Source: Sulfuricystis multivorans
GTDB taxonomy: Bacteria; Pseudomonadota; Gammaproteobacteria; Burkholderiales; Rhodocyclaceae
DNA length: 64,000 nt
Reading direction: 5' to 3'
Assembly: GCF_003966565.1 (NCBI RefSeq)
Contig: NZ_AP018718.1
Coordinates: 1-64,000 of the forward strand
Shown: positions 45,233-54,097 of the stretch, in pieces
How the letters are laid out: each line of letters starts with the position of its first letter
Position numbering within the stretch: the first letter of the stretch is position 1
Notes under the pieces: generated by a model
What the model was told of the DNA's origin: nothing
Databases searched by the model: none
The model's input: the letters and a program-made list of their open reading frames with translations, nothing else
Made by a program: the position numbers and the translations under genes

Positions 45233-45988
45233 ATGGACGCAAACGATCGCGCGCGCCGCTTCGGCGGCATCGAACGCCTCTACGGCGAGGGCAGCATCAA
45301 TCGGCTGGCGGCAGCGCACGTCTGCGTGATCGGCATCGGTGGGGTCGGCTCCTGGGCGGCGGAAGCCCTGGCGCGCTCAGGGATAGGGCGGCTGACGCTG
45401 ATCGATCTCGATCATGTGGCCGTAAGCAATCTCAACCGCCAGGTGCATGCGTTGGAAGTAACCCTCGGTGAAGCGAAAGTGCAGGCGATGGCCGCGCGCA
45501 TCGCGGCGATCGATCCGGCGTGCGCTGTCACGTGCATCGAAGAATTCGTGACGGAAGAGAATGTCGCGGCACTGATCCCGCCTTGTGATCTCGTGCTCGA
45601 CTGCATCGACCAGGTGAGACCCAAGGCGGCACTGGTCGCACACTGCCGAAGGCTTGGAATTGCCGTGGTGACGACCGGCGGTGCGGGCGGGCGAGTCGAT
45701 CCGACGCGGATTCGCATCGAGGATCTTTCCCGCACCACGCAGGATGCGCTGGCTTCCAAGCTGCGCGCGAGGCTGCGCCGCGACTACGGCTTTCCCCGTG
45801 AGGCAAAGAAGAAGTTCGGCGTACCCTGCGTGTTTTCGGACGAGCCGATCCGCCGGCCGCAGGCATGCGACACCGACGAGGCTGGTGTGCATGGGCTTTC
45901 CTGCGCTGGCTATGGTTCGTCGATGGCGGTGACCGCCGCCTTTGGGCTAGCGGCAGCGGCGCACGGCCTGGGTATACTGCTCGGATGA
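45233..45988 (+). CDS. tcdA: tRNA threonylcarbamoyladenosine dehydratase
   Basis: E1-like ATP-dependent enzyme that cyclises t6A to ct6A at tRNA position 37. The 251-aa product has RRFGGIERLYGEGSINRLAAAHVCVIGIGGVGSWAAEALARSGIG (nucleotide-binding), LIDLDHVAVSNLNRQ and the conserved DEAGVHGLSCAGYGSSMAVTAAFG end. Start at 45233 is family-typical; ATGs at 45224 and 45209 are alternatives. Its stop overlaps the next ATG by 4 nt. Confidence 0.92.
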   Translation: MDANDRARRFGGIERLYGEGSINRLAAAHVCVIGIGGVGSWAAEALARSGIGRLTLIDLDHVAVSNLNRQVHALEVTLGEAKVQAMAARIAAIDPACAVTCIEEFVTEENVAALIPPCDLVLDCIDQVRPKAALVAHCRRLGIAVVTTGGAGGRVDPTRIRIEDLSRTTQDALASKLRARLRRDYGFPREAKKKFGVPCVFSDEPIRRPQACDTDEAGVHGLSCAGYGSSMAVTAAFGLAAAAHGLGILLG

Positions 45989-46731
45989 GCAAGCCCCACC
46001 CCGTCGTCCTGATTACCGGCGCAGCCAGGCGCGTCGGCGCCGAGATCGCGCGCACCTTGCATGAGGCGGGCGCAAATGTGGTGCTGCACTATCGCGCCTC
46101 GGCTGAACATGCCGAGCGGCTCGCAGCCGATTTGAATGCGCGGCGCGAGAACTCGGCGCGGGCAGACCGGCACGATCTGCGCGACAGTGCCGGCGCGGCG
46201 CGGCTGGTGAAGGCGACGGTGGCCCATTTCGGCCGTCTCGATGCGCTGGTGAATAATGCCTCGAGCTTCTTCAAGACGCCGATCGGCAGCATCGACGAGG
46301 CCGCCTGGGACGATCTGGTCGGCAGCAATCTGAAGGGCCCGCTGTTCCTGTCGCAGGCGGCCGCGCCATATCTGGCCGAGGCTCACGGTTCGATCGTCAA
46401 TATCACCGACATCCATGCCGAGCGGCCGCTGAAAGGCTATCCACTCTATTGCACCGCGAAGGCGGGGCTGCTCGGCCTCACCCGCGCGCTGGCGCTCGAG
46501 CTGGGGCCGCGCGTGCGCGTGAATGCGGTCGCGCCGGGCGCGATCGAATGGCCGGAAAACGCGACGGATTTTCCGCCCGAGGAACAGACAATGATCATCG
46601 AGCATACGCTCCTCAAACGCATCGGCTCGCCGCGCGATATCGCGCGCACGGTGAAATTCCTGATCTTCGATGCGCCATACATCACCGGGCAAGTGATCAA
46701 TGTCGATGGCGGCCGCACCGCGCATCTGTAA
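45985..46731 (+). CDS. folM: Pteridine reductase-like short-chain dehydrogenase (FolM/PTR1)
   Basis: NAD(P)H-dependent SDR of 248 aa probably reducing dihydromonapterin or dihydrofolate. The cofactor loop [12 protein letters not shown] has the TGxxRRxG variant seen in pteridine reductases instead of TGxxxGxG. Active site residues are Asp in [21 protein letters not shown] with Tyr-x3-Lys; VNNAS is present. Coupled to tcdA by ATGA overlap and followed by ttcA after 4 nt. Confidence 0.85.
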   Translation: MSKPHPVVLITGAARRVGAEIARTLHEAGANVVLHYRASAEHAERLAADLNARRENSARADRHDLRDSAGAARLVKATVAHFGRLDALVNNASSFFKTPIGSIDEAAWDDLVGSNLKGPLFLSQAAAPYLAEAHGSIVNITDIHAERPLKGYPLYCTAKAGLLGLTRALALELGPRVRVNAVAPGAIEWPENATDFPPEEQTMIIEHTLLKRIGSPRDIARTVKFLIFDAPYITGQVINVDGGRTAHL

Positions 46732-46735
46732 CGCC

Positions 46736-47632
46736 ATGACGACCCACAAGCAGGCACACAAGGCCGAGTTCGAAGCCAACAAGCTCGCCAAGTTCCTCTA
46801 TCGGATGGTCGGCAAGGCGATCGCCGACTACAACATGATCGAGGATGGCGACCGGGTGATGGTGGCGCTCTCCGGCGGCAAGGATTCGCATTCCCTGCTC
46901 GACATCCTCTTGACGCTGAAAGAGCGTGCGCCGATCCGCTTCGAGGTGATCGCCGTCAATCTCGACCAGAAGCAGCCGGGCTTTCCCGCCGAGGTGCTGC
47001 CGGCCTATCTGGAGAAACTCGGCGTGCCGTATCGGATCGTCGAGGAGGATACCTATTCGATCGTCAGGCGCGTGGTGCCGGAGGGCAAGACCACCTGTTC
47101 GTTATGCTCGCGGCTGCGCCGCGGCGTGCTCTACCGGGTGGCGACCGAGTTGGGCGCGACCAAGATCGCGCTGGGACATCATCGCGACGACATCCTCGCC
47201 ACGCTGTTCCTGAACCTGTTCTTCGGCGGCAAGCTGAAGGCGATGCCGCCGAAACTGGTCACCGACGATGGCCGGCACATCGTGATCCGCCCGCTCGCTT
47301 ATTGTCCGGAGAAGGATCTGGCCGAGTGGGCGAGGATTCGCCAGTTTCCGATCATCCCCTGCAACCTGTGCGGGAGCCAGAATCTCCAGCGCGCGCAGAT
47401 CAACGAGATGTTGCGCGATTGGGACAGGCGACATCCCGGCCGCATCGAGACGATGTTCAGAGCGCTTGCCGACATCGTCCCTTCGCACCTGATGGATGCG
47501 AAGCTCTACGACTTCGCCGGATTGAAAGCCACCGGGCGGTATGAGCCCGATGGCGACATCGCTTTCGATGCCGACGAAGCGCTTGCGTCGCCGGCCGCCG
47601 TCAAGCTTGCTTCGACAGACATTCCTTCATGA
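46736..47632 (+). CDS. ttcA: tRNA 2-thiocytidine(32) synthetase
   Basis: Iron-sulfur enzyme of 298 aa that thiolates C32 of some tRNAs. PP-loop [16 protein letters not shown] (residues about 49-64), the cluster Cys pair [13 protein letters not shown], the [19 protein letters not shown] segment and the third Cys region [14 protein letters not shown] are all present. Third gene of a tcdA-folM-ttcA operon, two of which modify tRNA anticodon loops. Its 3' end overlaps the convergent PsiF gene by 32 nt. Confidence 0.94.
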   Translation: MTTHKQAHKAEFEANKLAKFLYRMVGKAIADYNMIEDGDRVMVALSGGKDSHSLLDILLTLKERAPIRFEVIAVNLDQKQPGFPAEVLPAYLEKLGVPYRIVEEDTYSIVRRVVPEGKTTCSLCSRLRRGVLYRVATELGATKIALGHHRDDILATLFLNLFFGGKLKAMPPKLVTDDGRHIVIRPLAYCPEKDLAEWARIRQFPIIPCNLCGSQNLQRAQINEMLRDWDRRHPGRIETMFRALADIVPSHLMDAKLYDFAGLKATGRYEPDGDIAFDADEALASPAAVKLASTDIPS

Positions 47633-47915
47633 ACGCCTTGCGGGCATCGCCCTTGAGCCCCTTCGTTTTCGCTTCGGCGTTGCAGGTTTTCATTTTCTCT
47701 TGCTGAGCGGTGCGTGCGCTCTTGGCTTCTTGCTGCTTGCCGGACAAGCAGTCTTTCATGAATGCCTTGCGTGCGTCGCCGGCCAGATTTTTCGCCTTGG
47801 CCTCGGCGTTGCAGGTCTTCATGCGCTCTTGCTGCTGCGTTCCGGCGAACGCTGCGGGTGACAGGGTGAATTGGCTGGCGAGGATGAGGGCTGCGGCGGA
47901 AATCAGTTTCTTCAT
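47601..47915 (-). CDS. psiF: PsiF family exported protein
   Basis: 104-aa periplasmic protein: signal peptide [24 protein letters not shown] and two copies of the PsiF repeat, [20 protein letters not shown] and [20 protein letters not shown], each followed by MK(D/E)CLS. The family is named from phosphate-starvation induction in E. coli; the function is unknown. Start at 47915 is behind GGGGAATGATC. Here the gene has no visible phosphate context. Confidence 0.88.
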   Translation of the reverse strand: MKKLISAAALILASQFTLSPAAFAGTQQQERMKTCNAEAKAKNLAGDARKAFMKDCLSGKQQEAKSARTAQQEKMKTCNAEAKTKGLKGDARKAFMKECLSKQA

Positions 47916-47995
47916 GATCATTCCCCTTTTCACTGGGTGGGTGGGACGGCCTCGAGAATACGTCATAGGTGTTGCGACGTTGACTTGCCGCACGA

Positions 47996-49438
47996 TCATT
48001 CCAGCACGGCGGCATGCCGGCTTCGATGGGGCGTCAGCCAGGAGCCGAGCAACATGCCGATGCAGGCCATCAGGAAGCCCGCGAACTGCGGCGGGATGTC
48101 GCCCTCGGGCAGGAAAAGCTCGAGCGGAATCCAGGTGATGAGTCCCAGCGCGATCGCCCAGTAGGCCCCGCGTGTCGAAGCGCGCGGCCAATAGAGGCCG
48201 GCGGTCAGTGGCACGAAGGCCAGCACCAAGGTCACCTTGTAGGCGTTTTCGACCATCTTGTGGATGCCGGTGTCCTTTTCGAGCGCCCACAGCGCATAGG
48301 CGGTGACCAACACGGTGAATACCGCGACGACCCAGCGCGTGATGACCAGCAGCTGGTGGTCGGGCAAATGACGGCGACGAGTGATGAAGTCCTTGATGAC
48401 GTTTTCCGAAATCGTCACCGATGGCGCGAGCAGCGTGCCCGAGGCGGTGGACATGATCACCGCCAAGAGGGCGCCGTAGAAGATCACCTGGGCGAATAGC
48501 GGCAAGTGGCCCTTGATGAGCTCCGGCAACAGTTTCTGGCTGTCAGCGGCGAGCCACTTGGCCGCGAGATCCGGGTCGATCAGGTTCGCCGAATAGGCCA
48601 TGAACAGCGGGACGGCGGCGAACAGGAAGTAGGCCAGTCCGCCGGCGACCGTGCCCCAGACGGCGACGGTCTCGTTTTTCGACGAGTTGGCGCGCTGGAA
48701 GACGTCCTGCTGCGGGATCGAGCCAAAGCCCATCGTCAGCAGGCCGGAGATGAAGGCGATCAGTGCGACCGCATTCATCTCCGGCCAGAAATGGAACTTC
48801 GCGTTGTCTGCGGCATGCGCGATGACGGGCGCAACACCGCCGGTCATGCCGGCGAGCAGCCAGGCGATGTAGATGAGGCCGATGACGATGACGATCATCT
48901 GGAAGAAGGTGGTCAGCGCCACCGACCACATGCCGCCGTAGAGCGTATAGAGCAGCACCACCGCCGCACCGATCAAAATGCCTTGCTGTTGCGTGATGAC
49001 GCCATCGGAGAGCACGTTGAAGACCAGCCCGAGCGCGGTGACCTGTGCGGACACCCAGCCCAGGTAGGAGAGCGCGATGGCGATGCCGGTGACGACCTCG
49101 ACGGTGCGATCATAACGTTGCCGGTAGAAATCGCCGATGGTGAGCAGGTTCCTCCGATACAGCTTGCGGGCGAAGAACAGGCCGAACAGCACCAGGCACA
49201 GCGAGGCGCCGAACGGATCGGAGATCAGTCCGGCGAGGTCCTCCTTGAGGAAGGTCGCCGGGATGCCCAGCACGGTTTCGGCGCCGAACCAGGTGGCGAA
49301 CACCATCGCCGTGACGATGTAGAACGGTAGCGAACGTCCGGCGGCGATGTAATCCTTGGCGTTGTGCACCTTGGTGGCGGCATAGATGCCAATGCCGATC
49401 GAGGCGATCAGATAGAGGATGACGAAGCCGAGCAGCAT
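47996..49438 (-). CDS. Sodium:solute symporter family protein
   Basis: SSSF transporter, 480 aa with about 13 membrane segments. Family features: KDYIAAGRSLPFYIVTAMVFATWFGAETVLG, TYGGMWSVALTTFFQM-like region at LLYTLYGGMWSVALTT, and GLLTMGFGSIPQQDVFQRANSSKNE. Substrate cannot be assigned; proline, pantothenate or acetate carriers are relatives. It stands alone between psiF and ubiB. Confidence 0.88.
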   Translation of the reverse strand: MLLGFVILYLIASIGIGIYAATKVHNAKDYIAAGRSLPFYIVTAMVFATWFGAETVLGIPATFLKEDLAGLISDPFGASLCLVLFGLFFARKLYRRNLLTIGDFYRQRYDRTVEVVTGIAIALSYLGWVSAQVTALGLVFNVLSDGVITQQQGILIGAAVVLLYTLYGGMWSVALTTFFQMIVIVIGLIYIAWLLAGMTGGVAPVIAHAADNAKFHFWPEMNAVALIAFISGLLTMGFGSIPQQDVFQRANSSKNETVAVWGTVAGGLAYFLFAAVPLFMAYSANLIDPDLAAKWLAADSQKLLPELIKGHLPLFAQVIFYGALLAVIMSTASGTLLAPSVTISENVIKDFITRRRHLPDHQLLVITRWVVAVFTVLVTAYALWALEKDTGIHKMVENAYKVTLVLAFVPLTAGLYWPRASTRGAYWAIALGLITWIPLELFLPEGDIPPQFAGFLMACIGMLLGSWLTPHRSRHAAVLE

Positions 49439-49459
49439 GGACGGTCTCCGAAGAAGAGG

Positions 49460-51016
49460 TTAAACAATCTGGAGGGTGGCAAGCAGCAAAGCGGCCAGCG
49501 CAACGAGCATGGCCAATGCGGCAAGGCGGCGGCTGTTCGCCGCCTCTTCGCGCAGGCGCGCAAGTTCTGCGGCGGCTTCGGCATTGCGCTCGGTGGCCTG
49601 GCTGAGCGCCTGATGCGCCAGGCGCGGCAATGCGGGCAGCATCGTGGCCCACTGCGGGCCTTCCTTCCTGATGTGATTGATGAAGCCGCGCCAGCCGACC
49701 TGCTCGCGCATCCAGCGCTCCAAAAAAGGCTTGGCCGTCTGCCACAGGTCGAGGTCGGGGTCGAGCTGGCGGCCCAGACCCTCGATGTTGAGCAGGGTCT
49801 TTTGCAGCAACACGAGCTGCGGCTGGATTTCGACGTTGAAGCGCCGCGAGGTCTGAAACAGGCGCAGCAGCACCTTGCCGAAGGAAATCTCCTTCAATGG
49901 CCGGTCGAAGATCGGCTCGCAGACGGCACGCACCGCGGCTTCCAGCTCATCGACGCGGGTCTTGCTCGGCGCCCAGCCGGATTCGATGTGGGCCTCGGCT
50001 ACCCGCTTGTAGTCGCGGCGGAAGAAGGCAAGGAAATTGATGGCGAGATAGTTCTTGTCGGTCTCGGTGAGCGTGCCGACGATGCCGAAATCGAGCGCGA
50101 TATAGCGATTGAAGCTCGCTGGAGCGGCCGAGACGAGAATGTTACCCGGGTGCATGTCGGCATGAAAGAAACCATCGCGGAACACCTGGGTGAAGAAAAT
50201 CTCGACGCCGGCGCGGGAGAGTGCTTTCAGATCGATGCCAGCTTCGCGCAGCCGGTCGATCTGGCCGATCGGGATGCCGTGCATGCGCTCCATCGTCATC
50301 ACTTCGTGCGTGCAGTAATCCCAATACACCTCCGGGACGAGCAGCAGTTGCGCATCGGCGAAGTTGCGTCTGAGCTGCGAGCAGTTGGCGGCCTCGCGCA
50401 TCAGGTCCAGCTCGTCTTCGAGATGCTTGGCGAATTCGCGCACCACCTCGCGTGGTTTCAAGCGTTTGCCGTCGGACCAAAAGCGCTCGAGGAGAAGAGC
50501 GAAGCTGTCGAGCAGCGCGATATCGTGGGCGATCACCGGCGCGATGCCGGGACGCAGCACCTTGACGGCGACCTCGGTGCCATCGTACAGCGTCGCGAAA
50601 TGCACCTGCGCGACCGAGGCCGAAGCGACCGGCTCGCGTTCGAAGGTCGCAAAAATCTCGTGCAAGGGCCGTTTGAAGCTTAGCTCGATCACCGCGATCG
50701 CCTCGTCAGAGGGAAATGGCGGTACCTGATCCTGCAGTTTCGCCAGCTCGTCGGCAAGGTCGTCGGGCAACAAGTCGCGGCGCGTGGAGAGCACCTGGCC
50801 GAACTTGACGAAGATCGGCCCGAGTGTCTCGAGCGCCTCGCGCAGTCGCACGCCGCGCGGCGCGGCCAGCCGGTTGCGGTCGCGCCAGAAATACAGACCA
50901 TTCAGCAGCTTGAGCGGCCAGGCCAGCCGACCACTCGGGTCATGCTCGAGGATCAGCCGGTCGAGGCCGCACTTGAGGCCGACGCGGGCGATTTTGACGA
51001 GACGGAACAGGCGCAC
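49460..51016 (-). CDS. ubiB: Ubiquinone biosynthesis accessory kinase-like protein UbiB
   Basis: Membrane-associated ABC1/ADCK-type ATPase, 518 aa, needed for ubiquinone biosynthesis. The family KxGQ motif is [33 protein letters not shown]; the Ala-rich loop is [21 protein letters not shown] and ALDFGIVG are the kinase-like motifs. A C-terminal membrane anchor ([19 protein letters not shown]) is present. Start at 51016. Confidence 0.93.
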   Translation of the reverse strand: MRLFRLVKIARVGLKCGLDRLILEHDPSGRLAWPLKLLNGLYFWRDRNRLAAPRGVRLREALETLGPIFVKFGQVLSTRRDLLPDDLADELAKLQDQVPPFPSDEAIAVIELSFKRPLHEIFATFEREPVASASVAQVHFATLYDGTEVAVKVLRPGIAPVIAHDIALLDSFALLLERFWSDGKRLKPREVVREFAKHLEDELDLMREAANCSQLRRNFADAQLLLVPEVYWDYCTHEVMTMERMHGIPIGQIDRLREAGIDLKALSRAGVEIFFTQVFRDGFFHADMHPGNILVSAAPASFNRYIALDFGIVGTLTETDKNYLAINFLAFFRRDYKRVAEAHIESGWAPSKTRVDELEAAVRAVCEPIFDRPLKEISFGKVLLRLFQTSRRFNVEIQPQLVLLQKTLLNIEGLGRQLDPDLDLWQTAKPFLERWMREQVGWRGFINHIRKEGPQWATMLPALPRLAHQALSQATERNAEAAAELARLREEAANSRRLAALAMLVALAALLLATLQIV

Positions 51017-51081
51017 AGGGAAAGACCGCAGGAATCAAAGGGCGAAACTTTAGCACCTGGCTGCCATTTTGGCCGCGCGTA

Positions 51082-51105
51082 TGCCGTTCCGCCAGCGCCG
51101 ACTCC
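51082..51105 (-). repeat. Dispersed 24-bp repeat, copy 8 (intergenic, upstream of ubiB)
   Basis: Three mismatches, 66 bp upstream of the ubiB start and next to MITE copy C. Confidence 0.55.
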
Positions 51106-51120
51106 GGGCTGTTGCGCTTC

Positions 51121-51329
51121 AACCCAGATTGTCCATTAGACCGTCCTGTCACCGGATGAGCGTGAGCAAGCCTTGCCATCCTGGACTGCGCGGGCGTTTC
51201 CGGTCTGCGGGCGGGCCCTTCGCGCCCGCGCTCCTCGCCAATAGTCACGGCTATTGACTCGTCACGCGGACGCAAATCGCCTCGCCCTCGCCTCGGAATC
51301 GCCTCGCGCCCTAATGGACGATCTGGGTT
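51121..51329 (-). mobile_element. MITE-like element, copy C (between ubiB and msrAB)
   Basis: 209 bp with inverted ends AACCCAGATTGTCCATTAG (51121-51139) and CTAATGGACGATCTGGGTT (51311-51329). Its reverse complement aligns with copies A and B (shared GCGAGGGCGAG, TTTGCGTC, GACGAG, CCGCCCGCAG) but is diverged. Its last base is the first base of the msrAB stop codon. Confidence 0.8.
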
Positions 51330-52579
51330 CAATCCGGCACGAACTTCAGCACGTTGCCGTTGATGCAGTAACGCTTGCCGGTCGGCGGTGGGCCGTCGTC
51401 GAAGACGTGGCCGAGATGAATGCCGGAGCTGGCGCTTCTGACTTCGATACGCCGCATGCCATGCGAAAGATCGACGTGTTCGGTGAGCGCGCCGGGAAGA
51501 GGCTGAAAGAAGCTCGGCCAGCCGGTGCCGCTATTGAACTTCGCGTCGCTTCTGAACAGCGGCGCGCCGGTGATCGGATCGACGAAGGTGCCGGGGCGTT
51601 TTTCGTCGAGATGCGAGCCGGTGCCGGGGCGTTCGGTGCCCTGCTCGAAGGCGATTTTCTGCTGTTCGGGCGTCAAGAGATGAAAGCCGAGCCACTTCCA
51701 GAAGCGCACCTTGTCGCCGTTCCAGCCGGTGTAACGCGAGACCTCCTTGCCGTTTTCGAACAGCACGATGGTCGGTGTCGCAAACAGCGTTTTTTCCAGC
51801 GTCCAGCCGGCAGGCGGCTTTGCGCTCAAGCTGCGCGCGACGGGCACGTCAGACTTCCACTGGTCGAGCACCTCGGCCTTGAATCGCTTGCAATACGGGC
51901 AGTCCTCGGCCTCGAAGACGATCAATTGACGCTCGAAGTGTAAAGTCTTCGGGTCGAGCGGCTCGTGGGCTGCAGTCGCTTGGGCCGGTGCGCGTGCAGT
52001 GGGAAAGCTCACGCCCGTGCCGCCCAGCCCGCAGTAGCCGTGAGGGTTCTTCTTCAGATAGTCCTGGTGATATTCCTCGGCGCGAAAGTAGTTCGTCAGC
52101 GGCGCGATCTCGGTGGTGATCGGGCCGAAACCGGCTTTCGTGAGCGCGGCCTGATAAACGTCGCGGCTACGTTGAGCGACTTCGAGCTGCGCATCGTTCG
52201 TCGTGTAGATCGCGCTGCGATAGTTGCTGCCGATGTCGTTGCCCTGGCGATCGCCTTGCGTCGGATCGTGATTTTCCCAAAAGTGGGCGAGCACGGTCTC
52301 GAGACTGATCTTCGCCGGATCGAAGGTGACCTTGACCACCTCGGCGTGGTTGCGCTTTTTCGTCATGCCGAAACGCAGCGCGCGTTCGTGGGCGAGGATC
52401 GCTTCATAACGGCCCTCGATCTCGCCGTTGGCGTAGCCGCTCTCGACGTCGATGACGCCGGAAAGCTCGCTCATGCGCTTTTCGGCGCCCCAGAAGCAGC
52501 CCATTCCCAACACGATGGTTTCGGCATTGGCAAATGTCGTCATGATGAGTAACCCCAAGAACAGAAATGGTTTGAGCAT
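51329..52579 (-). CDS. msrAB: Periplasmic MsrA-thioredoxin-MsrB fusion methionine sulfoxide reductase
   Basis: Secreted repair enzyme of 416 aa reducing both Met-S- and Met-R-sulfoxides. Signal peptide MLKPFLFLGLLIMTTFANA; MsrA domain about 20-190 (GMGCFWGAEKRM, NYRSAIY, EEYHQDYL); short thioredoxin-like domain about 208-295 with CPYC and ATPTIVLF; MsrB domain about 300-416 (GTGWPSFFQPL, catalytic Cys in RYCINGN). The MsrB part lacks the CxxC zinc sites and has Thr in place of the usual resolving Cys. The domain order differs from Neisseria PilB (thioredoxin first). Confidence 0.9.
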   Translation of the reverse strand: MLKPFLFLGLLIMTTFANAETIVLGMGCFWGAEKRMSELSGVIDVESGYANGEIEGRYEAILAHERALRFGMTKKRNHAEVVKVTFDPAKISLETVLAHFWENHDPTQGDRQGNDIGSNYRSAIYTTNDAQLEVAQRSRDVYQAALTKAGFGPITTEIAPLTNYFRAEEYHQDYLKKNPHGYCGLGGTGVSFPTARAPAQATAAHEPLDPKTLHFERQLIVFEAEDCPYCKRFKAEVLDQWKSDVPVARSLSAKPPAGWTLEKTLFATPTIVLFENGKEVSRYTGWNGDKVRFWKWLGFHLLTPEQQKIAFEQGTERPGTGSHLDEKRPGTFVDPITGAPLFRSDAKFNSGTGWPSFFQPLPGALTEHVDLSHGMRRIEVRSASSGIHLGHVFDDGPPPTGKRYCINGNVLKFVPD

Positions 52580-52665
52580 GGTGCATGTCTCACATGATAG
52601 GAAACCGAACGGGCAAAATACCTGTCATGCTTGTATTTGCCTCTTTCAGTCCAATTTAGACCATC

Positions 52666-53829
52666 ATGCGCGCGAAGGTTCGTTTTTCCGCCATCCTGCT
52701 GGCGCTGGCCGCGAGCGCGGCGAGTCTTTCCGCCTGCGCCCGCGGTGAGAAACCTGAGCCCTGTGGGGCGGCGGGCGAGTGGCGCGTGCCGGGCGAGTCG
52801 GCCGCGCAGCCGATCGCTGCGCCCGTCCTGCTCGAACGCCTGGCGCAGCAGCAGGTAGTGCTGCTCGGTGAGGCGCACGACAGCGCCGAGGATCATCGCT
52901 GGCAGCTTTATACGCTCGCGCAGCTCTACGGTCGCCAGCCCAACCTGGCGATCGGCTTCGAGATGTTCCCGCGCCGGCTGCAGCCGGTGCTCGACGAGTG
53001 GGTGGCCGGGCGACTCGCCGAAGACGAGTTCCTGCGCAAGGTCGAGTGGGAGAAGGTCTGGGGTTTCGATCCGCGCGACTATTCTCCGCTGTTCCACTTC
53101 GCGCGCATGAACCGCATCCCGATGCTGGCGGTGAATGTCGAGCGCAACCTGATCGACGCCGTCGGCAAGCAGGGCTGGGACAATGTCCCGGAAGCGCAGA
53201 AGGAGGGCATCGGCAAACCCGCGCCGGCGACGGCAAGCTACCGCCAGGCGCTGCGCCGCGTATTCGATCATCATCCAGCGAAGGCGCGCGGCGAACAAGC
53301 ATTTCCGCGCTTCGTCGAGGGCCAGACGGTCTGGGACCGCGCGATGGCGCAAGGCATGGCCGAGTATCTGGTCAAGCATCCCGATGCGCTGGTGGTCGGC
53401 ATCATCGGTGCCGGGCACGTGAAGAACGGTCATGGCGTCGTCCATCAGCTCAAGGCGCTGGGGGTGACGAAGAGCAGCATCCTGCTGACCTGGCACCGCG
53501 ACAATGCCTGTGTGGCGCTGGGTAAGGACTTTGCCGATGCGCTCTATCTGGTCGAGGCGCCGAAAGAGAATGCGCCCCGCCTCGGGGTGGCGACCGAGCA
53601 AGCCGGCGAGGTGCTGCGCATCACCGAAGTGATGACGGGCAGCGTCGCCGAGGCGGCGGGATTGAAGCGCGGCGATTTGATCGTCTCGATCGCCGGCCGG
53701 CCGGCGAAAAACTTCCTCACCCTGCGCACCCTGGTGCAGCGCCAGACCCCCGGCACCTGGCTGCCGCTGAAGATCCGCCGCGGCGACGAGGAAATGGAAG
53801 TCGTCGCGCGCTTTCCGCTTGGCTCCTGA
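52666..53829 (+). CDS. ChaN-type heme-binding lipoprotein with C-terminal PDZ domain
   Basis: 387-aa envelope protein. Signal with lipobox-like LSACA near residue 24; ChaN/DUF399 domain (VVLLGEAHDSAEDH, IGFEMFPRRLQPVLDEWVAG, GAGHVKNGHGV) about 55-290; PDZ domain about 300-385 (VMTGSVAEAAGLKRGDLIVSIAGRPAKN). ChaN binds heme and affects iron uptake. The downstream peptidase gene is separated by a repeat element. Confidence 0.88.
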   Translation: MRAKVRFSAILLALAASAASLSACARGEKPEPCGAAGEWRVPGESAAQPIAAPVLLERLAQQQVVLLGEAHDSAEDHRWQLYTLAQLYGRQPNLAIGFEMFPRRLQPVLDEWVAGRLAEDEFLRKVEWEKVWGFDPRDYSPLFHFARMNRIPMLAVNVERNLIDAVGKQGWDNVPEAQKEGIGKPAPATASYRQALRRVFDHHPAKARGEQAFPRFVEGQTVWDRAMAQGMAEYLVKHPDALVVGIIGAGHVKNGHGVVHQLKALGVTKSSILLTWHRDNACVALGKDFADALYLVEAPKENAPRLGVATEQAGEVLRITEVMTGSVAEAAGLKRGDLIVSIAGRPAKNFLTLRTLVQRQTPGTWLPLKIRRGDEEMEVVARFPLGS

Positions 53830-53938
53830 GATGGTCGGCGTCCAGGCCACTTGGCTCATCATGGTTCGCGGTCGGGGGCGCCGTAAGGATTGGGCAGCTT
53901 TTCCGTGTCCTTCGCCAACGGCCGCCCGACTTCCGCTC

Positions 53939-54084
53939 AGAGCTTGTGAAAAAATTCGTTGCGAGCGGGCTGATGGCAAGGCGCACGGAGCGCAGCGACC
54001 GAGACATAACAATGAGTTAGGCGAGGGAGCGAGCACCGCGCAACGCAGCCAGCGGGCCGCGCAGCAGTATTTTTCACAAGCTCT
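53939..54084. repeat. Inverted-repeat element (~146 bp) upstream of peptidase gene
   Basis: Ends AGAGCTTGTGAAAAA (53939-53953) and TTTTTCACAAGCTCT (54070-54084) are perfect inverted copies of 15 nt. The interior (GCGAGCGGGCTGATGGCAAG..., GGAGCGCAGCGACCGAGAC) has further partial dyads. No gene inside; looks like a non-autonomous repeat. Confidence 0.7.
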
Positions 54085-54097
54085 CACAAATCGCCTC

